Shown here in pieces: positions 35,645 through 44,499 of a DNA stretch of 58,584 nucleotides; the stretch's first letter is position 1; each line of letters opens with the position of its first letter. Origin of the DNA: a bacterium. Lineage in GTDB: Bacteria > Bacillota > Clostridia > Lachnospirales > Lachnospiraceae. The stretch is from NCBI GenBank assembly GCA_028724545.1, contig JAQYCU010000031.1, positions 1 through 58,584 on the forward strand, written 5' to 3'. The position numbers were made by a program, and so were the translations under genes. The notes below the pieces were generated by a model. It did not search any database and was not told the DNA's origin. It saw nothing but the letters and a program-made list of their open reading frames with translations.

Positions 35645-37504
35645 CTATTTTTTCCTGTTTTCAAAGTAAACAAAAGAGTCGATTGCATCAAAAATATCCT
35701 GGAATGTTTCCCGTGGTGCCACATCAATATATTTTTTCAAAATTTCCTGTTTGTCACTTCCGTGATATTTTCCGTAAAAAATGTCAAAGAGATTATGTCC
35801 ACGTACATAAATTTTGATGTCCTCTATGTTGTCCTTGATATCCTGCTTGCTGCGGATTCGTATGTTTTTTGTGCGCAGCAGGCGTTTCATACTGTTCAAT
35901 TTATATAAGTAATCTTTGTATTTTTTAAACAAAATATTATAGAAGTCTTCTTCGGATTTTATGACACCTATTTTTGCCATTACCTTCGGGTCCAGAAAAT
36001 AATTCTCAAATGAATAATATTTCAGAATCAGCACATTTTTTGGTTCCACCTTTGGTAAATTGCCAACATCCTCCTGCGAACGATGACTGTAATAATTGCA
36101 TAACTGCTTTTTGAGATATTTCGGGTTTTTGCCGTCGCTGTCGCGAATCATAAGAAACTGGTCTTTCAAATATAATTTATTAATATATTTCAGGTTGGCA
36201 TATGTCTTAATGTTAGTACAGCTGTTTACCGGAATAATCGTGATGCGCTGCAGTTTTCCTTCGTCATCATAAATTTCGGAATAATATTTTTCCAGCAAAA
36301 GTGGAAGACGGTTGCTGTCCTGTTTTCCTTCCACAATGAAAACAAAACTGACATTCATCAGGTCGTTTGCCGTATATCCCAAATCGTCAAGAATAATATC
36401 TACGTTAGTGTCTTTTTTGACAACGGTATAATAATCATCATCCAGCACAACCTCTTTTATTTGCTTTGTCGAAAAATTAAAAATCATATTTGGCGAGTGT
36501 GTGGAGAAGACAACCTGATTTTTTTTGGAAAGACGGAACAGTATCTCACTGGCTACTTTTTGCAGTTGTGGATGCAGATACATTTCCGGGTCTTCTATCA
36601 TAATAATGCAGGGAAGTGTATCATCTTCTTCGATATAAGTTTCCAGAAGCGATAACGTATAAATGCTGCGCAGGCCTTCGCTGAGAAGATTAATAGGGCC
36701 AATCATACCGCCGTGCATTTTGTCGCAGACAAGTGTGTCGATATGAAGAAGATTATCCATATTGTAATTCATAACATACTGGATTTCCTGTGAAGGACTT
36801 CCGTTTGCATAGAAATGTTCATTTACTTTTCGTTCAAATTCCTTCAGATTGGTATGGAATAATTTATATTGTAAGAGGCGTGCAGTTTCAAAAAGGGTTA
36901 GCTCCTCCGGTGTCTTCTTATTAATCAGACCGATGCATTGAAAACAACGGTTACACGTTCTTGTTGCGTCAAAAGTACATTGGTTATCTTTTAATTTTTG
37001 AAAAGATTCTTTGTCATAGAAGCTAAATACATCATTCTGCAACGCCTCGAGATTTCTACTTTGGTCGATATGGTATATTTTTGGCATAATATTTATAATC
37101 TGGGGGTTGTTTTTCTGGAATCCGTCGTTATAGCGGATTTCCCCTTTGGGATTGATAAGGCAGGTAAAAGAAATACTGCCATCCTGAAAGGAAGGAAGCT
37201 GCTTGCAAAATTCTGTCAGCCAGGCATCATAATCACGCAGTTTGCTGATAACGCCTTTTTGATGGAAATATTGCAAATCGGCCTCTGTAAATTCAATGTT
37301 GACGGAAACTTCTATGGTACGGCTTGCGTCCAGATAGTCGTAAGGTTCTACCGGGCGCAGACCGGCAGTGACAAGTAGCGCGTCAATAACGGCAGTTTTT
37401 CCAGTATTGTTTTTGCCGACCAGAATAAGTGCGTTTTCAATATCGTTAATTTCAAGTTCACGGATGGATTTGAAATTTTTGATTTTGAGATAACATATCT
37501 TCAT
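35645..37504 (-). CDS. OLD-family nuclease (ABC ATPase plus TOPRIM) with a cysteine-rich insert
   Basis: 619 residues. ABC-type ATPase with Walker A GKNNTGKT at 30-37, signature LSEGLRSIYTL and Walker B CIIMIEDPEMYLHP; the D-loop/H-loop region reads VVFSTHSP. A TOPRIM nuclease domain follows, with VFIVEGKQD and the DxD-like MIRDSDGKN. In the ATPase domain insertion there are four cysteines, C176, C184, C187 and C190 (CNRCFQC), likely a zinc site. OLD proteins are exonucleases or nicking enzymes often found in phage defence, but no helicase partner (GajB-like) is adjacent. It lies between a flavin reductase and murA. Confidence 0.85.
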   Translation of the reverse strand: MKICYLKIKNFKSIRELEINDIENALILVGKNNTGKTAVIDALLVTAGLRPVEPYDYLDASRTIEVSVNIEFTEADLQYFHQKGVISKLRDYDAWLTEFCKQLPSFQDGSISFTCLINPKGEIRYNDGFQKNNPQIINIMPKIYHIDQSRNLEALQNDVFSFYDKESFQKLKDNQCTFDATRTCNRCFQCIGLINKKTPEELTLFETARLLQYKLFHTNLKEFERKVNEHFYANGSPSQEIQYVMNYNMDNLLHIDTLVCDKMHGGMIGPINLLSEGLRSIYTLSLLETYIEEDDTLPCIIMIEDPEMYLHPQLQKVASEILFRLSKKNQVVFSTHSPNMIFNFSTKQIKEVVLDDDYYTVVKKDTNVDIILDDLGYTANDLMNVSFVFIVEGKQDSNRLPLLLEKYYSEIYDDEGKLQRITIIPVNSCTNIKTYANLKYINKLYLKDQFLMIRDSDGKNPKYLKKQLCNYYSHRSQEDVGNLPKVEPKNVLILKYYSFENYFLDPKVMAKIGVIKSEEDFYNILFKKYKDYLYKLNSMKRLLRTKNIRIRSKQDIKDNIEDIKIYVRGHNLFDIFYGKYHGSDKQEILKKYIDVAPRETFQDIFDAIDSFVYFENRKK

Positions 37505-37555
37505 AAGAACTTCCCCCTTATTATATAGTATGAAATGAGTCTGAATTGGTGCCTT

Positions 37556-38323
37556 TTAAGACTTTGTTCCTCTTATTTGCCGGTGGTTTGTGCTAACGCT
37601 TTTTCGCGTTCTGCCTTTCTCCTTCGCAGCCGGTTTCTTTGGATTTCTCTTGCTTGTTTTTGTCGTGGGCTGTTTTAGTTTTCTTTGGCTTCTTTTTGTA
37701 TTCGCTTTTTTCTTTTTTTCGATGTTTGTTTTCGCAGCCGGTTTCTTTCGGTTACTTTCTGTTTTCTTCCGGATGGAATATCCAAATGTGCCAAGTGCCT
37801 GTCCTAATGTAAAATAAGTTCCGTGTGAATAGGCAAGCAAATCACTGTCATTCAGATGAAATGTATTTTTTTCGTCCATATATTTTTCATCAACGTGAAC
37901 TGCTGTTACTTCGGCAAGAAACATATGGTGCGAGCCCAATTCCCTGATTTCGGTAACACGGCACTCTATATTTACCGGTGATTCTGCGACCATAGGGCAG
38001 GACACCGTATCGGCAGGGACGGGAGTGAGGTTACAGTCCTTCCATTTGTCGGTATCCCTTCCGGAGCGTACGCCACAGTAATCGGTAGCATAGACAAGGC
38101 TTTTTGTAGTAAGATTAATGACAAATTCGCCGGTTTCCTTAATCATCTGGTAAGAGTGACGCTCAGGACGGACAGAGATGGAAACCATGGGTGGATTCGT
38201 GCAGACTGTGCCGGCCCAGGCGACTGTAAACAGGTTTGGTTTCTGCCCCGGTGCCTGACAGCTGATTAGAACTGCCGGCAGTGGATACAGCATATTACCG
38301 GGCTTAAAATTTATTTTCGACAT
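37556..38323 (-). CDS. Flavin reductase-like protein with a lysine-rich C-terminal tail
   Basis: 255 residues. Residues 1-183 form a flavin reductase split-barrel (MLYPLPAVLISCQAP, NLFTVAWAGTVCTNPPMVSI, GEFVINLT, YCGVRSGRDTDKW). The last 70 residues are a Lys/Arg-rich, Pro/Ala/Thr-containing tail (KKPAAK and KRNPKKPAAKEK units) that resembles histone H1-like or ribosomal tails. Such a tail is not needed for the enzyme and may bind nucleic acid or the cell envelope. Confidence 0.85.
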   Translation of the reverse strand: MSKINFKPGNMLYPLPAVLISCQAPGQKPNLFTVAWAGTVCTNPPMVSISVRPERHSYQMIKETGEFVINLTTKSLVYATDYCGVRSGRDTDKWKDCNLTPVPADTVSCPMVAESPVNIECRVTEIRELGSHHMFLAEVTAVHVDEKYMDEKNTFHLNDSDLLAYSHGTYFTLGQALGTFGYSIRKKTESNRKKPAAKTNIEKKKKANTKRSQRKLKQPTTKTSKRNPKKPAAKEKGRTRKSVSTNHRQIRGTKS

Positions 38324-38433
38324 AAGAAAATCCTTTCTGATATATTCTGATTTCAGTATACCATAGATAAGATTTCCTGCGACATTTTTTTATAAAAAAC
38401 CATATGCAGATTTTCCACGCCAAAATAGCGAAG

Positions 38434-38451
38434 GTAATCCAATTGGGTTAC
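38434..38451. promoter_or_regulatory. 18-bp palindrome between divergent genes (possible operator)
   Basis: GTAATCCAATTGGGTTAC has perfect dyad symmetry apart from one pair. It lies about 110 bp from the flavin reductase start and about 90 bp upstream of the plus-strand promoter at 38538-38566. The protein that binds is unknown. Confidence 0.45.
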
Positions 38452-38513
38452 GGAAAACCAGATATCTGAGGAAAGAATTTAGCTGAATAGCCAATTTGTA
38501 AATGGATTGTGAT

Positions 38514-38539
38514 AAAAACAGAGTTTCCACTCTGTTTTT
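38514..38539. promoter_or_regulatory. Hairpin overlapping a -35 element
   Basis: AAAAACAGAGT, a 4-nt loop, then ACTCTGTTTTT, an 11-bp perfect stem. Its last bases overlap the -35 TTGACG at 38538. It looks like a terminator but no plus-strand gene precedes it, so it may serve as an operator. Confidence 0.5.
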
Positions 38540-38566
38540 GACGTAGGAAAACACATATGTTAAAAT
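38538..38566 (+). promoter_or_regulatory. Promoter of the SbsA-type Ig protein and histidine kinase genes
   Basis: TTGACG at 38538-38543 and TAAAAT at 38561-38566 with a 17-bp spacer. Confidence 0.65.
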
Positions 38567-38631
38567 AGTAAGAGCAGACTGATGGAAAATATTTTACAGA
38601 AAACATACATTGCGGGAGGAAGGTGAAGCTT

Positions 38632-38976
38632 ATGTCAAATTATTTGGCATTTGAATCAATGACAGAAGGTCTTGAAAGCAAAGTAAAGCAGGATTTAAAA
38701 TTTAAGACGGGTAATTTTTTGTGGAAAATCAAATTCAATGTTCCTTTAGACCCGAAAACGGTAAATAATGTCAATTTATACGTTACGACTATGAATATGA
38801 CTCCACTAAAGACAGCGATACGATACAATTCATTAGAAAACGAAATAGAAGTAGAGCCGCTAGAGCCATATGCACAGGAGGAATCCTACATATTAAATAT
38901 AACCACAAAAGTAACCTCGCTGAGTGGCAAACCGTTAAAAAAACCACTACAGGTGCAATTCAAGATTGAAAATTAG
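38632..38976 (+). CDS. Small protein with an SbsA-type Ig-like (Big_5) domain
   Basis: 114 residues without a signal peptide. It has the SbsA Ig pattern: FNVPLDPKTVNNVNLYV (the opening), an inner strand IEVEPLEPY, the YILNITTKVTSLSGKPLKKP turn and a closing QVQFKI. Most relatives are extracellular; this one appears cytoplasmic unless exported otherwise. The start is ATG 38632 after GGAGGAAGGTG; GTG 38623 overlaps that site. It ends 15 bp before the histidine kinase, so the two are probably one operon. Confidence 0.7.
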   Translation: MSNYLAFESMTEGLESKVKQDLKFKTGNFLWKIKFNVPLDPKTVNNVNLYVTTMNMTPLKTAIRYNSLENEIEVEPLEPYAQEESYILNITTKVTSLSGKPLKKPLQVQFKIEN

Positions 38977-38990
38977 GATTAGGGAGAGCG

Positions 38991-40808
38991 ATGAAAAAAA
39001 GAAAGACGAAAAGAAAATGGGCTGATTTTGGCAGTAATATACGGTTTCATGAAAGAATGCTTCTTATTTATATAATAGGAGGCATTATTCCTTTTGTCTT
39101 TGCGATTAATTATTCTAATCAGCGAAGCAGCGATGCCTTGCTGGCGCAGAACAAAAAAGCACAGGCAGAGGAAATTTCCCTGATTTGCTCCAGTATCAAA
39201 GAATCAATGCAGGTGGCCGAGGATGTTGCCGAGCAGATTTACACTGACGAAAAAGTAAAGGCGATTGCGTCTAAGGTATCCCGGAAAGGTTACAAAAAAG
39301 CAGAAACGTTTGAAGAAGACTGTCAGGAACTGCATTTTATTGACAAATATGAAGAGTATTACCAGCAGGAGATTTCTTCTATTAAAATATATGTAAAAAA
39401 CAAAACCATTGTTTCAAACAAATATTTTAGTTATGTCGGGGGAAACGTAGAAAAATTAAACTGGTATCTTCCTACTTATTATAGAAACGGCAATACATTC
39501 TGGTCCTATAACTATGATGATACCGAATCGAAAAAAGTATTACAGCTGACACGTCTGCTAAAGGATAAAAATGGTGCAGAAATAGGTGTTCTGGCGATAC
39601 AGCTGCAAACAAAAAATACGACAGAAAGAGTGTTAAGACGCAGCGATGACACGGTGCTGATTTATGGAGAGAATAATGTTCTGGCAACAAATTTTCAGAT
39701 AGAAAAAGAACAGGAATACATTTTCAACAAGTTAAGCAAATACGAAAAGAAAAAAGGAACGAAGACGATACCATATGGAATTAAAGAATATCTGGTTTCA
39801 TACGAAAGAATCTATTCTGAGCAGGAGGACAAGTATTTCACGGTAATCGGCGTGCTGGATTATCAGGAGTTACGGGCGACCATTTACCAGACGGGATTTG
39901 TAACAGTACTTATCGTAGGAATTGGTCTTCTGATTTCTGTTGTGCTGATTTTCTTCTTTTCTGTGAAGTATGGAAACCGGATTAAAAAACTGCGTACCCA
40001 GATGCATTTTGTTGCAACGGGACAATATGACATGCTTGAGCCGATAGAGGGTAGTGACGAGGTGGCACAAATCTATCAGGAAGTAGAGCGTATGGCAGCA
40101 GATATCCAAAGTCTGACAACGAAAGTGGTGGATGAAAAAGTACAAAAAGAAAAACTGCATACCAAACAAAAAGAAGTTGAATTTAAGATGCTGGCAAGCC
40201 AGATTAATCCACACTTTTTGTATAATACATTGGAAACTATTCGCATGAAGGCGAAGATTAACAAAGAACCGGAAATCGAAGAACTGGTAAAAATGCTGGC
40301 GAAAATTATGCGAAGAAATATGCAGGTTGGAAACCAGATGGTTACGCTGAAATCGGAAATTGAACTGATTGAAAATTATTTTGTCATTCAGAATTATCGT
40401 TTTGGCGACAGAATCCATACGGAGGTTACCATAGATGAAAATGTGAATATGAATGGAATGGTAATTCCCCTGATTATGCAGCCGTTTGCAGAAAATGCGT
40501 TTATACACGGCCTGGAATCAAAAGATTCCGACGGGATTCTGGCAGTACACATTATGCAGACAGAAAATATTGTAACCATAGAAATCGCCGACAATGGTGT
40601 CGGAATGAGTTATTACAAGCTGGGAAATATCCGGAGAAATTTACGGGAAGGCAAGTCCGTAGACAAAACGCATATTGGTATCAGTAATGTAAACCAGCGA
40701 ATCCGTATTCTGTACGGAGAGGAATACGGGGTGTCGATTGTCAGCAAAGAAGGGCAGGGAACCTGCGTCACCATCCGTTTTCCACTAGAGGAAGAAGGGG
40801 ATGTATAA
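38991..40808 (+). CDS. YesM-type sensor histidine kinase
   Basis: 605 residues. Cytoplasmic N-terminus, TM helix at about 23-42, an extracellular sensor region (about 43-300), a second TM (about 302-325), HAMP, then a His_kinase domain with the phosphoacceptor His408 in INPHFLYNTLETI and an HATPase with FAENAFIHG and ADNGVGM. This group normally pairs with an AraC-type response regulator (YesN), and the pair often controls polysaccharide uptake. No response regulator gene lies next to it here. Confidence 0.92.
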   Translation: MKKRKTKRKWADFGSNIRFHERMLLIYIIGGIIPFVFAINYSNQRSSDALLAQNKKAQAEEISLICSSIKESMQVAEDVAEQIYTDEKVKAIASKVSRKGYKKAETFEEDCQELHFIDKYEEYYQQEISSIKIYVKNKTIVSNKYFSYVGGNVEKLNWYLPTYYRNGNTFWSYNYDDTESKKVLQLTRLLKDKNGAEIGVLAIQLQTKNTTERVLRRSDDTVLIYGENNVLATNFQIEKEQEYIFNKLSKYEKKKGTKTIPYGIKEYLVSYERIYSEQEDKYFTVIGVLDYQELRATIYQTGFVTVLIVGIGLLISVVLIFFFSVKYGNRIKKLRTQMHFVATGQYDMLEPIEGSDEVAQIYQEVERMAADIQSLTTKVVDEKVQKEKLHTKQKEVEFKMLASQINPHFLYNTLETIRMKAKINKEPEIEELVKMLAKIMRRNMQVGNQMVTLKSEIELIENYFVIQNYRFGDRIHTEVTIDENVNMNGMVIPLIMQPFAENAFIHGLESKDSDGILAVHIMQTENIVTIEIADNGVGMSYYKLGNIRRNLREGKSVDKTHIGISNVNQRIRILYGEEYGVSIVSKEGQGTCVTIRFPLEEEGDV

Positions 40809-40858
40809 TTTTATAGGTAAAAATGTATAAAAAATATGGTTACTTTTGTGAGAATTTG

Positions 40859-40867
40859 TGTTATACT
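40859..40867 (+). promoter_or_regulatory. Extended -10 promoter of the surface protein gene
   Basis: TGTTATACT, an extended -10, about 65 bp upstream of the ATG at 40935. No good -35. It suggests this gene is expressed apart from the kinase operon. Confidence 0.5.
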
Positions 40868-40934
40868 ACTATAGTACGTGTAAATGTACATAGAAATTTT
40901 ATTTATTATTAATAAGAAAGAGAGGAAAAAGGTA

Positions 40935-41765
40935 ATGAGAAAATCATTAAAAACAGTTATGACTGCAGTAATGGCTTTAGCACTCGCAGTTACAGCAGTA
41001 CCAGCAGGAATTGCATCTGCAACAGAGTCATCTGAAGATGCTATCGCAGCAGGAAAGGCTGCATTTGATGCAAGTGGTAACACAGAGTATCATGCATACC
41101 TTATGTTCCAGGTAGACCAGACATGGGTATATAGAAATTCATATTCTGAGCCAGAAACAGGTAGAGGATATGCTGATTTCAATCACGTATTAACATCTTT
41201 AGATGTAGATACACCTAAGGTAGTTGATGGTGAGATTACAGATGCAGTAATCAAAGGAAATGGTACTTATACAGTTAAAGTAGAAGGTATGAACGGTGCT
41301 TGTCTGGCAGGTAATCCAGCAAATACACCAATGCTGAAATATGTTGGTGTTTCTACAGATATCCCAACAAGCAGCAACATTACAATTTCTGAAGTTAAGA
41401 CAAAAATTGATGGTATGACAAAATTAGAGCAGGCTACAGCTCTCTTTGATGATGAAGAGACAGCTCGTTCTAAGACTATGACAGTTCTTTGCAACAACTT
41501 ATACAGAAACACAGAGGAACTGAAAACAGAAATCCAGGTTCCTAATGATTCTATTGAAATTACATTCAAAGTATCTGGTTTTGATGTTGACAATCCAGAT
41601 GCAGTAGAGGCAACAAAGGCTCCTGCAACTGACGCAGCAAAAGCAGATTCTTCAAGCAAAAAAGACAGCTCTATTTCAACACCTGTTGTAGTAGGTATTG
41701 TAGTGGTTGCTGTTGTAGTAATCGCCGGAGTTGTTATTGTAGTATCTAAAAAGAAGAAAAAATAA
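40935..41765 (+). CDS. Secreted surface protein with C-terminal membrane anchor
   Basis: 276 residues of unknown function. A classical signal peptide (MRKSLKTVMTAVMALALA, cleavage near IASA/TES), a domain of some 200 residues with few recognisable features (YHAYLMFQVDQTWVY), a Thr/Ala/Lys/Ser linker, and a C-terminal TM helix (TPVVVGIVVVAVVVIAGV) with a KKKKK stop. There is no LPXTG motif, so it is likely held as an integral membrane protein. The codons are strikingly uniform (AAC, ACA, GAA, GGT-rich), as in highly expressed genes, unlike the neighbouring kinase. ATG 40935 follows AGAGGAAAAAGG. Confidence 0.72.
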   Translation: MRKSLKTVMTAVMALALAVTAVPAGIASATESSEDAIAAGKAAFDASGNTEYHAYLMFQVDQTWVYRNSYSEPETGRGYADFNHVLTSLDVDTPKVVDGEITDAVIKGNGTYTVKVEGMNGACLAGNPANTPMLKYVGVSTDIPTSSNITISEVKTKIDGMTKLEQATALFDDEETARSKTMTVLCNNLYRNTEELKTEIQVPNDSIEITFKVSGFDVDNPDAVEATKAPATDAAKADSSSKKDSSISTPVVVGIVVVAVVVIAGVVIVVSKKKKK

Positions 41766-41789
41766 TGATTCCTAAGGAGTAGTTAGGAT

Positions 41790-41826
41790 AGAGATGAGAT
41801 GATATTAGGTCATCTCATCTCTTTTT
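41790..41826 (+). terminator. Terminator after the surface protein gene
   Basis: A 13-bp perfect stem, AGAGATGAGATGA at 41790-41802 with TCATCTCATCTCT at 41810-41822, followed by TTTTT. Confidence 0.88.
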
Positions 41827-41996
41827 CAACTAAATCACATAGTACTCTAAAAAATTGTGTATAAAGTTTGAAAAATGCGTGTATTTTGAGTGAATAAATT
41901 ATGGTATTCATAAAATGCACTTTTTGATAAAATTAATGTTATAAAGAGATATTGTCTTTAGAAATAAGGGGAAATCTAGTAGTTAAGGAGGTTACT

Positions 41997-43466
41997 ATGA
42001 AAGAGGACAAGACAGAAAAGAAGGGAGCGGTCAGCAGTCTATACATAGTACAGCGTATTTTTACTGTATTAATGATTGTTATGGCTTTCTTCCCAATTGC
42101 CAATCCTGCTAAAATCTGTGGATTGGTCAGCAGAAAAATCTCATTGTTTACTTCTGCTGTTTCCTATTCTTCTTTGGTAGGAGAATGTAAAAGAGCATTC
42201 CGTATGAACTGGATAGATGAGTACATATTCATCATCACATTCGTCGGAGCATTGATTGCCGTAATCGGCATTATTGCAACAGGTGTTGGTATCTGTGCAT
42301 CACTGGGTAACTTAAAACTTCAAAGACTTGGTTTGAGATTTACGATTTTTGGTACAATCGGAGAGGTTGTAGGATATATCGTATGTTTCGTGTCTTACAT
42401 TATTCTGAAAGGTAATGTTCGTCCGGATAAGTTAGAGAAAGTAAATCCGGATTTTCCAATCGGAGTTATTGTATTTGGCGTCGGCGCAATAATCTTATTA
42501 GCGCTGTCACTTGCTATTTCAGCAAAATTGCCAAAAGTACCAGAAGGTATGAAATATGAGATGGAATCAAAATACAAATTATTCCTGATGTTCTTACCAT
42601 TTGCCCTTCTGGCATTCCTGTTCTGCTATCTTCCATTATATGGTTGGAGATATGCATTTTTCGATTACAAATCAGGTGGAACACTTTCAGCTGATAACTT
42701 TGTAGGATTTAAATGGTTTACTTATCTGTTTAAGAATGAGGCTACAAGACGTGACTTGATTAACGTTATGACAAATACACTGGCTATCAGTGGTCTGAAC
42801 GTTGTAACAAGCTGGATTCCTATGATTTTCGCCGTATTCCTTTGCGAAATGCGTAGTATGAAGTTCCGTCGTATTGTACAGACATTTACAACAATCCCTA
42901 ACTTCATCAGCTGGGTACTTGTATATGCCGTAGCACTTTCTATTTTCTCAACAGATGGTTTCATTAATACATTTGCAAAACAAATCGGTCTTTTGGCACC
43001 TGGCAAAACAGGACCAAACTACTTGATGGGTGATAGTATGACCTGGGTTAAGATGTGGGCCTGGGGTACATGGAAAGGTGTTGGTTGGAGCGCCATCATC
43101 TATGTTTCCGGTATTGCCGGTATCGACCAGTCGTTGTATGAAGCGGCGACGGTGGATGGCGCAGGACGTTTCCAGAAGATGCGCCACGTTACAATTCCTG
43201 GTCTGTTGCCAACATTCTTCGTATTGTTACTGATGGCAATTGCAGGTATCCTGAGTAACGGTCTTGACCAGTATCTTGTATTTAGAAATGCAGAGAATGC
43301 TGAGCATATCAACGTTTTGGATTTATATGTATACACACTTGGTATTGGTAATGGTAGTATCCCGTTGTCAACCGTAGTAGGTATGTTTAAGTCGGTTATT
43401 AGTGTTATCTTGTTGTTTGCTGCGAATGGAGCTTCAAAACTCTTACGTGGCGAGAGTATTGTATAG
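41997..43466 (+). CDS. ABC transporter permease, LplB/YtcQ-associated type, with extra N-terminal helices
   Basis: 489 residues. The C-terminal 300 match a MalF-like binding-protein-dependent permease with the EAA loop EAATVDGAGRFQKMRHVTIP. About 190 residues precede that core; they hold four hydrophobic helices (about 25-45, 75-100, 120-145, 155-180) not usual for LplB. ATG 41997 follows AAGGAGG; the longer open frame has no such signal. Likely imports an oligosaccharide with the second permease at 43480 and the lipoprotein at 44500. No ATPase gene is nearby, so a shared MsmK-like ATPase is likely elsewhere. Confidence 0.88.
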   Translation: MKEDKTEKKGAVSSLYIVQRIFTVLMIVMAFFPIANPAKICGLVSRKISLFTSAVSYSSLVGECKRAFRMNWIDEYIFIITFVGALIAVIGIIATGVGICASLGNLKLQRLGLRFTIFGTIGEVVGYIVCFVSYIILKGNVRPDKLEKVNPDFPIGVIVFGVGAIILLALSLAISAKLPKVPEGMKYEMESKYKLFLMFLPFALLAFLFCYLPLYGWRYAFFDYKSGGTLSADNFVGFKWFTYLFKNEATRRDLINVMTNTLAISGLNVVTSWIPMIFAVFLCEMRSMKFRRIVQTFTTIPNFISWVLVYAVALSIFSTDGFINTFAKQIGLLAPGKTGPNYLMGDSMTWVKMWAWGTWKGVGWSAIIYVSGIAGIDQSLYEAATVDGAGRFQKMRHVTIPGLLPTFFVLLLMAIAGILSNGLDQYLVFRNAENAEHINVLDLYVYTLGIGNGSIPLSTVVGMFKSVISVILLFAANGASKLLRGESIV

Positions 43467-43479
43467 GAGGTGAGTACAC

Positions 43480-44445
43480 ATGGCAAAGACTGCACAAGAA
43501 AAAATTGATGCAAAAAAAGAAAAAGAGTATTACAAGAAACATAAAAAAATGTATCGTACAACTCCAGGCGATGTTGTATTCAACGTTTTAAACTATACGT
43601 TTTTTGGTTTATTTACATTAACATGTATTTTCCCATTCTATTATTTGTTTATCAACACGGTATCAAATAATGACTTGGTTAAAAAAGGTCTGGTTAACTT
43701 CTATCCAAAGGGATTTAACATTGACAACTATATCGCATTACGTCAGGTAAGCGATTTAGGAAGTGCGTTTATTGTAACAATTACCAGAACAATTATCGGT
43801 ACGATTCTGATGGTATTAGCATCTGCATTCGTAGGTTATCTGGTAACAAAACAGGAAATGTGGCACAGAAGTTTCTGGTATCGTTTCCTCGTAATTACAA
43901 TGTATTTCAATGCCGGTATGATTCCAATTTATTTGAATATGGCATTGTTAGGTTTGACACAGAACTATTTAGTTTACATTATTCCTGGTATTGTACAGCC
44001 GTACAACATAATTTTGGTAAAGACCTACATAGAGTCGATACCGTCCGAATTGGAAGAGAGTGCCTTTATTGATGGTGCCTCGTATATGGCTGTATTCCGT
44101 AAACTGATTTGGCCACTGAGTAAACCAATTCTTGCGACAATCGCAATCTTCGGTGCCGTTGGTCACTGGAACTCATTCCAGGATTCCTTGCTTTACATGC
44201 AGGGTAACAGTTCACTCTTTACATTACAGCATAGATTGTATGTATATCTGAATACATCATCTAACCTGGCTGCTTTGATGAGTCAGGGCCGTACTGCTGC
44301 ACAGCAGGCGATGGAACAGGCGTTGAACGCAAAGGTTATCAAGTACACAATCTCAATGGTATCCGTAATCCCTATCTTCTGTGTATATCCATTTATGCAG
44401 AAGTACTTTGAAAAGGGTATTATGTTAGGTGCCGTTAAGGGTTAA
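43480..44445 (+). CDS. ABC transporter permease, LplC/YtcP-like
   Basis: 321 residues, the MalG-like partner. Six hydrophobic segments are visible, with the EAA motif region ESAFIDGASYMAVFRKLIWPL. Typical AFVGYLVTKQE and FNAGMIPIYL blocks of the LplC group are present. It begins 13 bp after the first permease gene and ends 54 bp before the lipoprotein gene, so the three form one operon. Confidence 0.9.
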   Translation: MAKTAQEKIDAKKEKEYYKKHKKMYRTTPGDVVFNVLNYTFFGLFTLTCIFPFYYLFINTVSNNDLVKKGLVNFYPKGFNIDNYIALRQVSDLGSAFIVTITRTIIGTILMVLASAFVGYLVTKQEMWHRSFWYRFLVITMYFNAGMIPIYLNMALLGLTQNYLVYIIPGIVQPYNIILVKTYIESIPSELEESAFIDGASYMAVFRKLIWPLSKPILATIAIFGAVGHWNSFQDSLLYMQGNSSLFTLQHRLYVYLNTSSNLAALMSQGRTAAQQAMEQALNAKVIKYTISMVSVIPIFCVYPFMQKYFEKGIMLGAVKG

Positions 44446-44499
44446 TACAAAATTAATACAAAAATTAAGACAGAGTCACTGATGTAAGGAGAAAAAGAG

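Noticed and set aside
39870-40508. 212-codon open frame on the minus strand inside the histidine kinase gene
   Set aside because: Antisense to the conserved kinase core; its His/Phe-rich sequence matches no family and mirrors the coding strand.
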